Positions 1 through 8,771 of a stretch of 64,000 nucleotides of DNA are shown one piece after another. The notes under the pieces are model-generated. The model was not told where the DNA came from and made no database searches. It saw only the letters and a program-made list of their open reading frames with translations. This DNA is from Salisediminibacterium halotolerans (lineage in GTDB: Bacteria > Bacillota > Bacilli > Bacillales > Salisediminibacteriaceae). Every line of letters begins with the position of its first letter. Within the stretch, counting starts at the first letter, position 1. The position numbers and the translations under genes were made by a program. The DNA is taken from assembly GCF_003814815.1 (NCBI RefSeq), contig NZ_RKQQ01000001.1:372001-436000 (forward strand), read 5' to 3'.

Positions 1-589
1 ACAGTGCAATGGTTATCACAAGCTTATGAACGCTTATTCCTCCGCCGCCGCTTCGCCATAATGCCACCAAAATAATGACCATGCTTACATAAACACTTGG
101 CGTCAGAAACGATTCAAACCCATAATTTATCAGCGAAAATATCAATCCCATAACAGCCAAAAACAAACCTAACACATACGCCCAGGTGATTAATTTTTTC
201 GGCAGAAATTGAGTTCTGCCCTCTTTTGTGCACTTTCTGATACTCTTTTGTTCACTGCCGAAAACATGATAGATCAAAACTTGTCCGGTAAAAACCGAAT
301 ACGTCGCAATCCAATGTCCGAACACAATATCGTACGAACTGTCATGAATCATTAATATCGCCGGTATCCCGCCGATAACAACACTTACAAGCATGTATAT
401 CCCTGTCGGTGTTATAAAATCACCGCCATGCTTATAAAAAGAAAAGATCCCGTGAATGATAATTAAGACCGCTAAAAAAAAGATACTGATATAATAAGGT
501 GATCCATTCACTTGGTTCATAAAAAAGACAGAACTTAATCCTAAGGAAAGCCATAACATCATTTTTGCTAAATTATTATAGTTCATCAT
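1..589 (-). CDS. Partial polytopic membrane protein, possible polysaccharide polymerase
   Basis: An open frame starts at an ATG at 589 (a second ATG follows at once) and runs off the left edge, giving about 196 N-terminal residues. It is strongly hydrophobic with at least five membrane-like segments, for example FFLAVLIIIHGIF and ITWAYVLGLFLAVMG, joined by short polar loops. It is the last gene seen in the FucNAc cassette, 161 bases after the glycosyltransferase at 751-1743. In such a place a Wzy-type polymerase or a sugar-modifying membrane protein is expected, but no diagnostic loop is visible because the C-terminal half is missing. That it is a membrane protein is seen directly; the polymerase role is inference from context only. 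Confidence 0.6.
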   Translation of the reverse strand, partial: MMNYNNLAKMMLWLSLGLSSVFFMNQVNGSPYYISIFFLAVLIIIHGIFSFYKHGGDFITPTGIYMLVSVVIGGIPAILMIHDSSYDIVFGHWIATYSVFTGQVLIYHVFGSEQKSIRKCTKEGRTQFLPKKLITWAYVLGLFLAVMGLIFSLINYGFESFLTPSVYVSMVIILVALWRSGGGGISVHKLVITIAL

Positions 590-750
590 CTATGAACCCT
601 CCGCCTCATATGATCTATAAAAAAGAAGCTGGTCGACACCTTCCAAATTTATGCATAGAAACAATGATTAGCGGAAAGTTTTTACAAATACAATGTGATC
701 AGTACCTTTTTTGATTTAGTACCCCTTTGTTCATAACATTTCCTGGCCGC

Positions 751-1743
751 TTAAGAGATCCATTTCCTCATAGAATGAAACAAAGTATGACTATCAAAAG
801 CATCAAAATACCGGACATGTTTGTAGCCGGCTAAAACCTCTCTCGAATAAGGGCAGTCTGCAACTAATATCGGCGTATTATGCATTCTTGCTTCCAATAA
901 CGGCAAACCAAACGTTTCGATAAATGAAGGGAATACTAAAACGGCTTTCGTATAGTAATCAAATACTTCTTCTGAATTAAGCCTGCCGATAAACTCGATC
1001 GGCAATTTATTTTTTTGAACATCGCTGTATATTCTTTTGATGTTCTTTCCCTCATCACCGTTTAGCGTAAATACAACTCTGACATTTTCCATTTGGCGGT
1101 CGCTTAATTTTTTCACTGCATCCACAATAATCTTATGGTTTTTATACTCCATACTGTCTGCAGGATAAAAAAATACATTTTGGCCTTTGGCAGGTTTGCT
1201 GTACGTCTTCTTGGCGGTATTTTTCAGTTCGGGCTTAATAACGCTTATTTTACTTGGATCGATATCAAGTTTAGAGACACACGCTTCTTTCATCCAATTC
1301 GTTTGGACAATCACTTCATCTGCTTTTCTAATTGATTTGAAAATCATTCGGCCAATAACATTTTGATATATCCACAAGTTTTTATTTTCAAAAAATGAAT
1401 ACCGCTTTTCTGCGAACGGCAGCGATTGATGCAAGTACAAGCTCTGCTTAGCAGCATAACCATTGGATATCGTGATATTTTGCAGCGAGATAATTTCGTC
1501 TGCCCGGTTTTTTTTAACGATCTCAGGTGCGACAAATCGATCAAAATACAGCCTGTGAAACCAGCTTTTTTTAACCCAAGGATAATTGAGCACTTTTACG
1601 TTTTCCGTCTCGTCAAACCGAGGAGTACTTACGACGAAAACCCATTCATGGTCATGATCTTCAACTGCTTTGTCATAATATTGCTTTAAAATCGTTAATG
1701 CTCCCCCTCTTTCTGCGGGGACATCAAACACGATGATCTTCAT
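751..1743 (-). CDS. Family 4 glycosyltransferase of the FucNAc cassette
   Basis: This is a GT-B retaining glycosyltransferase that probably adds a sugar to the undecaprenyl-linked repeat unit at the inner membrane face. The C-terminal half carries the GT4 E-x7-E signature in the stretch SFIETFGLPLLEAR, preceded by the typical VVFTLNGDEG and IEFIGRLNSEEV strands. I place the start at 1743 because ATG overlaps the stop of the preceding epimerase gene as ATGA, with a GGGGGA Shine-Dalgarno 7-8 bases upstream; a frame opening at 1758 would need no extra signal. The length of 330 residues is normal for the family. Donor and acceptor cannot be read from the sequence. The place after an fnlABC-like set resembles wbjE-type genes of FucNAc O-antigens. 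Confidence 0.85.
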   Translation of the reverse strand: MKIIVFDVPAERGGALTILKQYYDKAVEDHDHEWVFVVSTPRFDETENVKVLNYPWVKKSWFHRLYFDRFVAPEIVKKNRADEIISLQNITISNGYAAKQSLYLHQSLPFAEKRYSFFENKNLWIYQNVIGRMIFKSIRKADEVIVQTNWMKEACVSKLDIDPSKISVIKPELKNTAKKTYSKPAKGQNVFFYPADSMEYKNHKIIVDAVKKLSDRQMENVRVVFTLNGDEGKNIKRIYSDVQKNKLPIEFIGRLNSEEVFDYYTKAVLVFPSFIETFGLPLLEARMHNTPILVADCPYSREVLAGYKHVRYFDAFDSHTLFHSMRKWIS

Positions 1744-2870
1744 AGCGATTTCCCCCAAACAACGCGGTTCACATAATCGGTATAAGAAAGCAAGATCCTT
1801 AACACTTTATCTGATACGTTGGGCATACTGTAATCATTAACCAGTTCGAGGGTGTCTTCTTCTTGTGTTTCCAATACTTCTAACGCTTGTAATATTCGCT
1901 CTTTTTCCAGACCTGCCATCATCACAGAAGCTTCTTCCATCGCTTCCGGACGTTCATGAGCTTGCCGTATGTTCACAGCTTTAAATCCAAGAATAGATGA
2001 TTCCTCACTGATCGTGCCGCTGTCGCTTAAAACAGCTTTTGCCTCCAGCTGCAATTTGACATAATCGTTAAATCCGAGAGGTTTCATCGTTTTAATAAGC
2101 GGATTAAACTCGATGTTTTTTTCATTGAACATTTTCAGGGTTCTTGGATGTGTACTGATAATGACCGGAAGATTATATTTTTCCGCAATCGTATTTAAAC
2201 TGTGAACCAAATTTGTGAAGTTTGTGTCCGAGTTGATGTTTTCTTCGCGATGAGCTGATACGACAAAATACTTGCCTTCTGCAAGATCTAATTTCTTTAA
2301 TACTTCCGACCGTTGGATATCCGCTTTTCTCGATGCAAGCACTTCATACATCGGGCTCCCCGTCTTAATAATCCGATCGGCCGGCAACCCCTCTCTTAAT
2401 AAATATTCACGGGCGATATCACTGTAAGTGAGATTCACATCCGCTGTATGATCGACAATTTTGCGATTTGATTCTTCCGGAACTCTTTGGTCAAAGCAGC
2501 GGTTTCCGGCCTCCATATGAAAGATGGGAATCTTTCTTCTTTTGGCAGCGATTGAGCATAAACAGCTATTCGTGTCTCCGAGTATCAAAAATGCTTCCGG
2601 CAAAACTTGTTCTAATATCGGATCAATCTTGATTAAGATATTCCCGATCGTTTCTGCTGGCGAACCTAACGCACTATTTAAGAAGTAATCAGGTTTACGC
2701 AAATGAAAATCATCAAAAAATACTTGGTTCAATTCATAATCATAGTTTTGTCCCGTATGAACTAAGGTATGTTCTATTGCTTTTGATTGATCCAACTTAT
2801 TAATCACAGCAGAAAGCCTGATAATTTCGGGTCTCGTTCCTACTACCGTCATTACCTTGAGTTTCTTCAT
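1740..2870 (-). CDS. fnlC: UDP-N-acetylglucosamine 2-epimerase family, FnlC/CapG-like
   Basis: This is a non-hydrolysing UDP-HexNAc 2-epimerase of the WecB family, 376 residues. Visible family motifs are GTRPEIIRLSAV near the N-terminus, HTGQNYD, the GDTNSC strand, MEAGNRCFDQRVPEESNR with its conserved acidic and His residues, and SDSGTISEESS, which contacts the nucleotide. Ordinary WecB makes UDP-ManNAc. Because this gene directly follows CapF- and CapE-like genes, the FnlC/CapG/WbjD role is more likely: the last C2 epimerisation giving UDP-N-acetyl-L-fucosamine. It starts 3 bases after the capF-like stop and overlaps the next transferase by 4 bases, so the genes are translationally coupled. 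Confidence 0.92.
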   Translation of the reverse strand: MKKLKVMTVVGTRPEIIRLSAVINKLDQSKAIEHTLVHTGQNYDYELNQVFFDDFHLRKPDYFLNSALGSPAETIGNILIKIDPILEQVLPEAFLILGDTNSCLCSIAAKRRKIPIFHMEAGNRCFDQRVPEESNRKIVDHTADVNLTYSDIAREYLLREGLPADRIIKTGSPMYEVLASRKADIQRSEVLKKLDLAEGKYFVVSAHREENINSDTNFTNLVHSLNTIAEKYNLPVIISTHPRTLKMFNEKNIEFNPLIKTMKPLGFNDYVKLQLEAKAVLSDSGTISEESSILGFKAVNIRQAHERPEAMEEASVMMAGLEKERILQALEVLETQEEDTLELVNDYSMPNVSDKVLRILLSYTDYVNRVVWGKSL

Positions 2871-2873
2871 TTT

Positions 2874-3962
2874 CTATACCCCCAAAAAATACGTATCCGG
2901 ATCGTTCGGATCAAACGTTTCGTTTGCCCACATCACCGTAACCATATCTGTTTGACCAAGGTTCTCAATATTATGTGTATAACCTGGCGGGATATCGACG
3001 ACGTTTAAATCGCTTCCGTCAACATAATATTCAATGATTTCTTCAGAGTTTACAGGTCTGAACCGAATCACACCTTGACCGCTGACAACTAAAAATTTTT
3101 CATTTTTCGTATGATGCCAATGATTGCCTTTCGTTATCCCCGGTTTTGAGACATTGACCGAGACTTGACCTCGATCGTCAGACTTCAAAAACTCCGTGAA
3201 AGATCCCCGCGCATCAACATTCATCTTCAGCGGATACGAAAACGCCTCCGCAGGGAGAAAGCTTAAATACGTACTGTATAATTTCTTTGTAAGTTCATTT
3301 TGCATATCAGGGATAAAAAGATCTCGGCGGCTGTCGCGAAACGTTTGAATCGCTGCAGCCAATTCACCTAACGTTATGTTATACGTCACCGGAACTTTGT
3401 AGAAGCCGGCTGATTTGGGCCGTTCCATCAGCTCAATGAATCGATCGACAACATCATCAATATAGACTAATTCCAATTGTTTATCCGGATCATTGACCTG
3501 AATATCAATGTCTCTGGCAACATTGTGACAAAACGTCGCGACGACGGTGTTGTAATTCGGCAAAGACCACTTGCCAAACACATTCGGGAGCCGGAGAATA
3601 TAGTGATGCTCTCTTTCCTGCACGGCACTTTCTGCTTCTAACTTCGTCTTTCCATACCGTGAGTCGTTTTCTGCTTGAGTGCTTGACGTAAACAACAGAG
3701 GCGCATGATTATTTCTCTTGATCAGTCCCGAGACGATGTACTTCGTTAAATCGGTATTCCCGCGATCGAATTCAATGTCGTCTTTTGGACGATTGACACC
3801 TGCTAAATGAAAGACAAAATCCGCCTGACTTAAATACGTTTCAAACTCACTGGTTGTCGTCTCTCTCGTAACTTGTAAAATGTTTTCATAACCGCGATTT
3901 TGCAATTCAGCAATCAAATTTTTTCCGATAAACCCGCGGGCTCCTGTCACTACTATATTCAT
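2874..3962 (-). CDS. fnlB: Bifunctional epimerase/reductase with C-terminal cupin, FnlB/CapF-like
   Basis: In CapF-family enzymes the C-terminal cupin performs C3 epimerisation and the N-terminal SDR domain performs C4 reduction in UDP-FucNAc synthesis. Both parts are visible: a Rossmann start MNIVVTGARGFIGKNL, and from about residue 250 a cupin with the metal-binding pattern KGNHWHHTKNEKF followed by VVSGQGVIRFR. The start is set at 3962 since GGGAGG lies 6-7 bases upstream; the ATG at 3983 is next to the previous stop and has no good site. The 362-residue length fits CapF. The gene is sandwiched between its pathway partners. Confidence 0.93.
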   Translation of the reverse strand: MNIVVTGARGFIGKNLIAELQNRGYENILQVTRETTTSEFETYLSQADFVFHLAGVNRPKDDIEFDRGNTDLTKYIVSGLIKRNNHAPLLFTSSTQAENDSRYGKTKLEAESAVQEREHHYILRLPNVFGKWSLPNYNTVVATFCHNVARDIDIQVNDPDKQLELVYIDDVVDRFIELMERPKSAGFYKVPVTYNITLGELAAAIQTFRDSRRDLFIPDMQNELTKKLYSTYLSFLPAEAFSYPLKMNVDARGSFTEFLKSDDRGQVSVNVSKPGITKGNHWHHTKNEKFLVVSGQGVIRFRPVNSEEIIEYYVDGSDLNVVDIPPGYTHNIENLGQTDMVTVMWANETFDPNDPDTYFLGV

Positions 3963-3983
3963 TCTCTGCCTCCCATCATGCAT

Positions 3984-5006
3984 TCAGGCCTTCTGCCAAT
4001 TTTCTAATTCGTGCTTAATGTAATCCAGCTGCAATAATTTTGCTTTCACTTCTTCAGCATTGAGCAGGTAAGTGTTGTGAGAATTGTACTCCTCTGTCGT
4101 GGAGAGTTGTTTACTGCCGTCGAAAAAATATTTATCGTAATTTAAATCCCGCTGATCAGCCGGAACACGGAAAAAATCACCGGCATCGACAGCAACTACA
4201 TATTCTTCTTTCGTCAAAAGCGTCTCATACAGCTTTTCCCCGTGACGGGTACCGATAATTTGAATCTCGTTGTCAACATTAAATAAGTCTCTCAACACCT
4301 CGGCCAATAGCCCGACTGTGCATGACGGAGACTTTTGCACCATAATATCTCCAGCCTCTGCATGTTCAAACGCAAACGCAACCAGCTCAACGGCATCTTC
4401 CAAACTCATTAAAAAGCGGGTCATGGTCGGATCCGTGACGGTTAACGGCTTCCCTTCTTTGATTTGTTTAATAAACAACGGGATCACCGAACCGCGCGAA
4501 GCCATCACATTGCCGTATCGGGTTCCGCAAATAAGCGTCCGTTCCGGTGAAACCGTTTTCGATTTCGCCACAAACACTTTTTCCATCATCGCTTTTGAAA
4601 CACCCATCGCATTGATCGGATAGGCAGCTTTATCGGTCGATAAACAGATGACTTTTTTTACACCTGTTTCGATCGCCGCAGTCAGCACGTTGTCCGTGCC
4701 GATTATATTGGTATTCACAGCTTCCAACGGAAAAAACTCACAAGACGGCACTTGCTTTAAAGCTGCTGCGTGAAAAATAAAATCGACGTCATACATCGCA
4801 TTTTTAATACTTTGTTTATCACGAACATCCCCGATATAAAATTTAACTTTTTCACTCCGGTACAGCCGGCGCATATCATCTTGTTTTTTCTCATCGCGGG
4901 AAAAAATGCGGATTTCTTTCACATCGGTTGTCAGAAAACGATCGAGCACAGCATGACCAAACGACCCTGTTCCGCCGGTGATTAATAACGTTTTATTCTC
5001 AAACAT
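3984..5006 (-). CDS. fnlA: UDP-GlcNAc 4,6-dehydratase/5-epimerase, FnlA/CapE-like
   Basis: This is a soluble, single-domain short-chain dehydratase of 340 residues that starts UDP-L-FucNAc synthesis from UDP-GlcNAc. The NAD-binding motif GGTGSFGHAVLDRF is at the N-terminus. The catalytic region reads STDKAAYPINAMGVSKAMME, with Met in place of the usual Tyr and a following Lys, as in the CapE/FlaA1 group. It lacks the membrane segments and extra Rossmann domain of the larger PglF/EpsC-type enzyme at 25.6-27.4 kb. It overlaps the upstream glycosyltransferase by 8 bases, and the stop touches the capF-like gene. The assignment to the FucNAc route rests on the gene order fnlA-fnlB-fnlC. Confidence 0.93.
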   Translation of the reverse strand: MFENKTLLITGGTGSFGHAVLDRFLTTDVKEIRIFSRDEKKQDDMRRLYRSEKVKFYIGDVRDKQSIKNAMYDVDFIFHAAALKQVPSCEFFPLEAVNTNIIGTDNVLTAAIETGVKKVICLSTDKAAYPINAMGVSKAMMEKVFVAKSKTVSPERTLICGTRYGNVMASRGSVIPLFIKQIKEGKPLTVTDPTMTRFLMSLEDAVELVAFAFEHAEAGDIMVQKSPSCTVGLLAEVLRDLFNVDNEIQIIGTRHGEKLYETLLTKEEYVVAVDAGDFFRVPADQRDLNYDKYFFDGSKQLSTTEEYNSHNTYLLNAEEVKAKLLQLDYIKHELENWQKA

Positions 5007-6231
5007 TTGTCGGCCTCCTGTCCTCGAGAAAGTTAAGAATTTTTTTGACCTCTTTGGAAATATTATAATGATTCTCTAAATATTCTCTGCCGTTCTTCCC
5101 CATTTCTTCTCTGAGTGCGGCATTGCTGCTGAGTTTATTCGCATAGCCAACAAAGGATGCTGTATCGCCATTTTCCAGCCAGAACCCTGCCCCGGACTCT
5201 TCTAACACATCTTTTAAATCCGTGCTCGTATCTGTGGCAGCAATAATCGGCAGCGACATATCCATATACGCAGTCAAACGGGACGGAAAATTCGGGATAG
5301 AAAAATTGGGATCGAGAAATATCAAGCCGACGTTCATTTTCCTCAGTAATTGGTCGTATTCATATTTAGGTATTCGGTTCAAAAGGGTGACATTCTTTTC
5401 AGCATAACTGTTAATGTGTCGGGATAATCTTTCATACTCCGTTCCATCGCCGATGATCACTAAGTGGCTGTCCGGTATTTTGTTTTCGGAAAAAGAATTA
5501 ACCACGTCGATTAATCCGTCAATTCCTTGCGGCCGGCCTAAATTGCCTCCGTACACAAACAACGTTTTATCGTCAGGTAAATCATAGGCGGCAAGGATAT
5601 TCTCTTGCACGGTGATTGACTGCGCATCCTCCGTCGGTTTAATCGCGTTCGGGAATATTTCCAGTTTATCTTTCGTTTCCGGATTATGCTTAATCATATA
5701 GTCGACATTCGCCTTCGACATACAACCGATCCGATCGGAAGTGTTGTATAAACGCTTTTCAACATGCCGGAAATAATGATAAATAGGATTCTTTTTTCCG
5801 AACATATTCATATCTACGGCGTTTTGCGGGAAAATATCTTTTAAAATAAGGTAACTTTTGCAGCGGTACGCGGTTCTTAAAGAAGCAATTAAGTTTGAGA
5901 ATGTAATCGGCGGGGTGGAATATAAAATAAGATCGAACGCTGCATCTTGCAAATGAGTTTCGATCGCTTTTCGATAATGCTTTTCAATCAAAAGAGTTGA
6001 TATTCCTTTTTCTATACTTTTCACTTCGGTGATGTTTCCTGTTTTTACTTTCAATTGATGAACATTGCCTTGCCGGGAATACTCTGTTGCCAATCCCGAT
6101 CTTTTTTCTCGCGGAGATACGATATAAACGTTCGTAACATGAAGCTTTAACTCATTGATCAGATCATTATAAATGCCTCGTTGATGTAAATTTTCGATCG
6201 ACCTCTCGATCGACAAGAATAGAACGTTCAT
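4999..6231 (-). CDS. WbuB-like glycosyltransferase, probable L-FucNAc transferase
   Basis: A 410-residue GT4-type glycosyltransferase. N-terminal MNVLFLSIERSIENLHQRGI and the phosphate-binding region FVYGGNLGRPQG are like WbuB/WbjE proteins. The C-terminal donor site reads IPNFPSRLTAYMDMSLPIIA instead of the classical E-x7-E, which is usual in the WbuB subgroup. The start is placed at 6231 because GGAGGAG lies about 6 bases upstream; the frame continues open to 6366 but that stretch lies over the promoter and has no ribosome site. It heads the FucNAc cassette, and WbuB-type enzymes next to fnlABC are generally held to transfer FucNAc. The exact linkage is unknown. Confidence 0.88.
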   Translation of the reverse strand: MNVLFLSIERSIENLHQRGIYNDLINELKLHVTNVYIVSPREKRSGLATEYSRQGNVHQLKVKTGNITEVKSIEKGISTLLIEKHYRKAIETHLQDAAFDLILYSTPPITFSNLIASLRTAYRCKSYLILKDIFPQNAVDMNMFGKKNPIYHYFRHVEKRLYNTSDRIGCMSKANVDYMIKHNPETKDKLEIFPNAIKPTEDAQSITVQENILAAYDLPDDKTLFVYGGNLGRPQGIDGLIDVVNSFSENKIPDSHLVIIGDGTEYERLSRHINSYAEKNVTLLNRIPKYEYDQLLRKMNVGLIFLDPNFSIPNFPSRLTAYMDMSLPIIAATDTSTDLKDVLEESGAGFWLENGDTASFVGYANKLSSNAALREEMGKNGREYLENHYNISKEVKKILNFLEDRRPTNV

Positions 6232-6287
6232 AGCGCTCCTCCGTTCTTTCGTTTTTATATGTTTAGGCGCTTTGATAGGTTTACTCC

Positions 6288-6312
6288 GTTCGTTATTACG
6301 ATCATAATACCA
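6288..6312 (-). promoter_or_regulatory. Extended -10 promoter with shared start-site motif, FucNAc cassette
   Basis: Read on the minus strand, TGGTATTAT is an extended -10 followed directly by GATCGTAATAACGAAC. That 16-mer differs in one base from the ones at 7416-7431 and 30544-30559. The transcript would begin inside it, about 60 bases before the glycosyltransferase start. A GTTCTTT heptamer also lies at 6243-6249, which matches the published SinR consensus GTTCTYT. Unlike the other two copies there is no inverted second arm. Confidence 0.6.
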
Positions 6313-6526
6313 CATTACTAGCATGAAAACTAGATTTTTATGGAAAAATAAATCTAAATTTTCCATCCAGAAGAATCTTTTAAGCGCTTGTCACGAAGGG
6401 AGTTGAACCTTCTGAATGGTTAAGACCGAAACAGTACTTGCGATTGAAAAAGAGCATCAGCATTTCGCCAACCGTTCTGTAAAACGATTGAATTGACCGC
6501 TCGAAACCCAACGATCTTGAGGAATA

Positions 6527-7330
6527 TCAACCGGAGTCCTGTGCGATCACCGGGATATCTCGTTGCTTATCGACCGATACATCTTTACGGCTTAACTCGG
6601 TATTAATTGCAGACAGAACATCGCCGCCATGTTTTTCGAGACATTTTTCAGCCCATAAACAGTGGACGCCTTGTACATAAACAGGAATATACTTAACCTG
6701 TAAAATGTGTGCCATAGCAAGCCGATGCTTTCCGCTTTCTTGTACTTTTAAAAAACGCCCGTTTCGATCAATCACAACTTTCATTTCATCAACTTCGTTA
6801 ACTTTGTCGGGATGAAAGCGGCGTTTCACCCCTAAATCTTTTTGGCTTTTATACCCGTTTTCTTTCATCGATTGAAACAGATTTTGCAGCTGATCAAATT
6901 TTCGTTCCAGCTGCTTTTGCGAATAGATCGTTTCAAAGCGTTCATAATCATCACTCTCATAGCGGGAGCGGCCTTCTTGAAACATCTGCATGATCGTGCG
7001 GTAGCTGATCGACTTATGATAAAAATTCGGAATGATCGGCTCTGTATAGGTATCCCACTCGCCGTCTTTAATATAGGTTTTATTAAACAACGTTCTGCCG
7101 CTCAGTGTTTCTCCTTCACTATTGGTAACAAAGGAACTCAAATCACTGCTTTTAATATAAACGATTTTTTCGATCGCTAAATGAGGGGAAAGGTGTTTTA
7201 AATGTTTGTCTGTCCGTTGCTTTGTGAAACGATAGAGAAGCCTAGCATAGATCGTTTTAAATAAGTCAGACGCTGCATAAAGCACTGCGATCAGCGCTTT
7301 CGCTGTTTCTATCAACATCGTTCGTTTCAT
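6527..7330 (-). CDS. ParB/sulfiredoxin-fold-like protein in polysaccharide locus
   Basis: I do not recognise an exact family. The last third (about residues 190-240) reads VVIDRNGRFLKVQESGKHRL followed by AMAHILQVKYIPVYV, which resembles the core of ParB/sulfiredoxin-fold proteins: a strand, a G-x-H-R-x-x-x-A helix and an I-P-V strand. The N-terminus has one hydrophobic, possibly membrane-touching helix (residues 5-25). A second, divergent protein of the same layout is encoded at 13897-14601. No ParB-type helix-turn-helix is seen and there is no parA nearby, so plasmid or chromosome partition is unlikely. Members of this fold include ATP- or ADP-using phosphotransferases, so a modifying enzyme for the polymer is conceivable but unproven. 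It has its own promoter with a striking leader. Confidence 0.55.
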   Translation of the reverse strand: MKRTMLIETAKALIAVLYAASDLFKTIYARLLYRFTKQRTDKHLKHLSPHLAIEKIVYIKSSDLSSFVTNSEGETLSGRTLFNKTYIKDGEWDTYTEPIIPNFYHKSISYRTIMQMFQEGRSRYESDDYERFETIYSQKQLERKFDQLQNLFQSMKENGYKSQKDLGVKRRFHPDKVNEVDEMKVVIDRNGRFLKVQESGKHRLAMAHILQVKYIPVYVQGVHCLWAEKCLEKHGGDVLSAINTELSRKDVSVDKQRDIPVIAQDSG

Positions 7331-7343
7331 TTCCTCTCCCTCC

Positions 7344-7440
7344 GATCTTAATAACGAACAAAAAGTCGTTAAAAGATGGATAACAAAGCCGATCCTTTAT
7401 TATCCGTGTAAAATCGTTCGTTATTAAGATCATTATAGCA
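7344..7440 (-). promoter_or_regulatory. Promoter plus leader with perfect 16-bp inverted repeat
   Basis: On the minus strand an extended -10 TGCTATAAT (7432-7440) is followed at once by GATCTTAATAACGAAC. The exact complement of that 16-mer returns at 7344-7359, right before the GGAGGGAGAGG ribosome site of the ParB-like gene. Between the arms (7378-7405) lies a second hairpin, GGATAA paired with TTATCC. The arrangement can act as paired operators on DNA or as a closed two-helix leader RNA that ends next to the Shine-Dalgarno. The same 16-mer occurs at two other promoters of the locus. Confidence 0.65.
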
Positions 7441-7537
7441 TTCTTTGTCAGAAAAAACATCGGTTGCACATAAAAAATTTCAGACTTTTTACAAATTAAA
7501 AGTTTCATCTCAGCTAAGAGCCGCTCACCTCAAGTAC

Positions 7538-7566
7538 AAAAAGCCCTCGCCGTTACGGCGAGGGCG
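7538..7566 (-). terminator. Intrinsic terminator after ugd
   Basis: Reading on the minus strand, GCCCTCGCCG and CGGCGAGGGC pair perfectly around a TAA loop and are followed by TTTTTG. It lies 13 bases beyond the ugd stop and should end the galU-ugd transcript. Confidence 0.9.
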
Positions 7567-7578
7567 TGAATCCATCGA

Positions 7579-8745
7579 TTAATCCCGGCTGTACAGATCG
7601 CGGGTGTAGACTTTGTCTTTCACGTCGCGGATCGAATCATCCAAGCGGTTGGATACGATCACGTCGCTGATTTCTTTGAACTGGTCAAAGTCTTTAATCA
7701 CGCGCGAGCCGTAAAACTCGTCGTCGTCTAAGACCGGTTCGTAAATCACGACTTCGATCCCTTTCGCTTTGATCCGCTTCATGATCCCTTGCACGCTCGA
7801 GGCGCGGAAGTTATCGGAATTCGTCTTCATCGTCAGGCGGTTAATCCCGACAATTTTCGGGTTGCGCTGCAAAATTTGCTCGGCGATATGGTCTTTTCTC
7901 GTTCGGTTCGCGTCGACGATCGCGCCGATAATGTTATTCGGCACATCTTCGTAGTTGGCGCGAAGCTGCTTCGTATCTTTCGGCAGGCAGTAGCCGCCGT
8001 AGCCGAAAGACGGATTGTTGTAATGATCGCCGATCCGCGGGTCTTTGCCGACGCCTTCGATGATTTGCTTGGAGTCAAGCCCGCGCACCTCGGCGTAGCT
8101 GTCGAGCTCGTTAAAGTACGCGACGCGCATCGCAAGGTACGTATTGGAAAAGAGCTTGATCGCTTCTGCTTCGGTGGCATCGGTAAAGAGAATGTCGATG
8201 TTCTCCTTTTCCGCGCAAGCTTCCAGCATCGCCGCGAACGCTTCCGCCCGTTCGCTCCGTTCGCCGACGACGATCCGCGACGGATACAGGTTATCGTAAA
8301 GCGCTTGGCCTTCGCGGAGAAACTCGGGCGAGAAGATAAGCTGCTCGGTGTTGTAATGCTTTTTCAGTTCTTCTGTGTAGCCGACGGGGATCGTCGACTT
8401 AATCACCATCACCGCGTCCGGGTTAAAGTGAAGCACGTCTTCAATCACCGATTCGACCGTCTTCGTATTAAAGTAGTTCTTTTCCGGGTCGTAATCGGTC
8501 GGCGTGGCGATAATGACGTAATCGGCGCCGTCGTAAGCGGCAGACTTATCCGTCACCGCGGTTAAGCTTAAGTCCTTCTCGCGTAAATACCGCTCGATTT
8601 CCGCGTCTTCAATCGGCGACTCGCCGGCATTGATTTTCGTTACTTTCTCACTGTCGATATCTAAGGCGGTCACGTCGTACTTTTGCGCTAACAAGACCGC
8701 ATTGGACAGTCCGACGTAGCCGGTTCCTACTACTGTTACCTTCAC
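7579..8745 (-). CDS. ugd: UDP-glucose 6-dehydrogenase
   Basis: Oxidises UDP-glucose to UDP-glucuronate with NAD in the cytoplasm. The Rossmann motif [15 protein letters not shown] opens the protein. The substrate region [12 protein letters not shown] and the catalytic block [17 protein letters not shown], with the active-site Cys, are intact. At 388 residues it is of the short class found in Gram-positive capsule loci. The start codon is GTG with GAAGGGAA upstream. It follows galU by 26 bases and is closed by a strong terminator, so the two form a unit supplying UDP-glucuronate. The epimerase at 11789-12799 and the TupA-like ligase at 12881 are likely users of this product. Confidence 0.97.
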   Translation of the reverse strand: MKVTVVGTGYVGLSNAVLLAQKYDVTALDIDSEKVTKINAGESPIEDAEIERYLREKDLSLTAVTDKSAAYDGADYVIIATPTDYDPEKNYFNTKTVESVIEDVLHFNPDAVMVIKSTIPVGYTEELKKHYNTEQLIFSPEFLREGQALYDNLYPSRIVVGERSERAEAFAAMLEACAEKENIDILFTDATEAEAIKLFSNTYLAMRVAYFNELDSYAEVRGLDSKQIIEGVGKDPRIGDHYNNPSFGYGGYCLPKDTKQLRANYEDVPNNIIGAIVDANRTRKDHIAEQILQRNPKIVGINRLTMKTNSDNFRASSVQGIMKRIKAKGIEVVIYEPVLDDDEFYGSRVIKDFDQFKEISDVIVSNRLDDSIRDVKDKVYTRDLYSRD

Positions 8746-8771
8746 TGTATTCCCTTCTTTCCGTTTGCAGT

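Noticed and set aside
6232-6366. N-terminal extension of the WbuB-like glycosyltransferase
   Set aside because: The extension covers the promoter and the GGAGG site that serves ATG 6231; its residues do not resemble the family.
6527-7330. Partition (ParB) gene, hinting at a plasmid or chromosome-partition site
   Set aside because: No ParA, no helix-turn-helix and no parS-like sites; the gene is embedded in glycan genes.
7789-8565. Plus-strand open frame (258 codons) opposite ugd
   Set aside because: Antisense shadow of ugd; composition is unusual (many Arg, His, Val) and it has no ribosome site.
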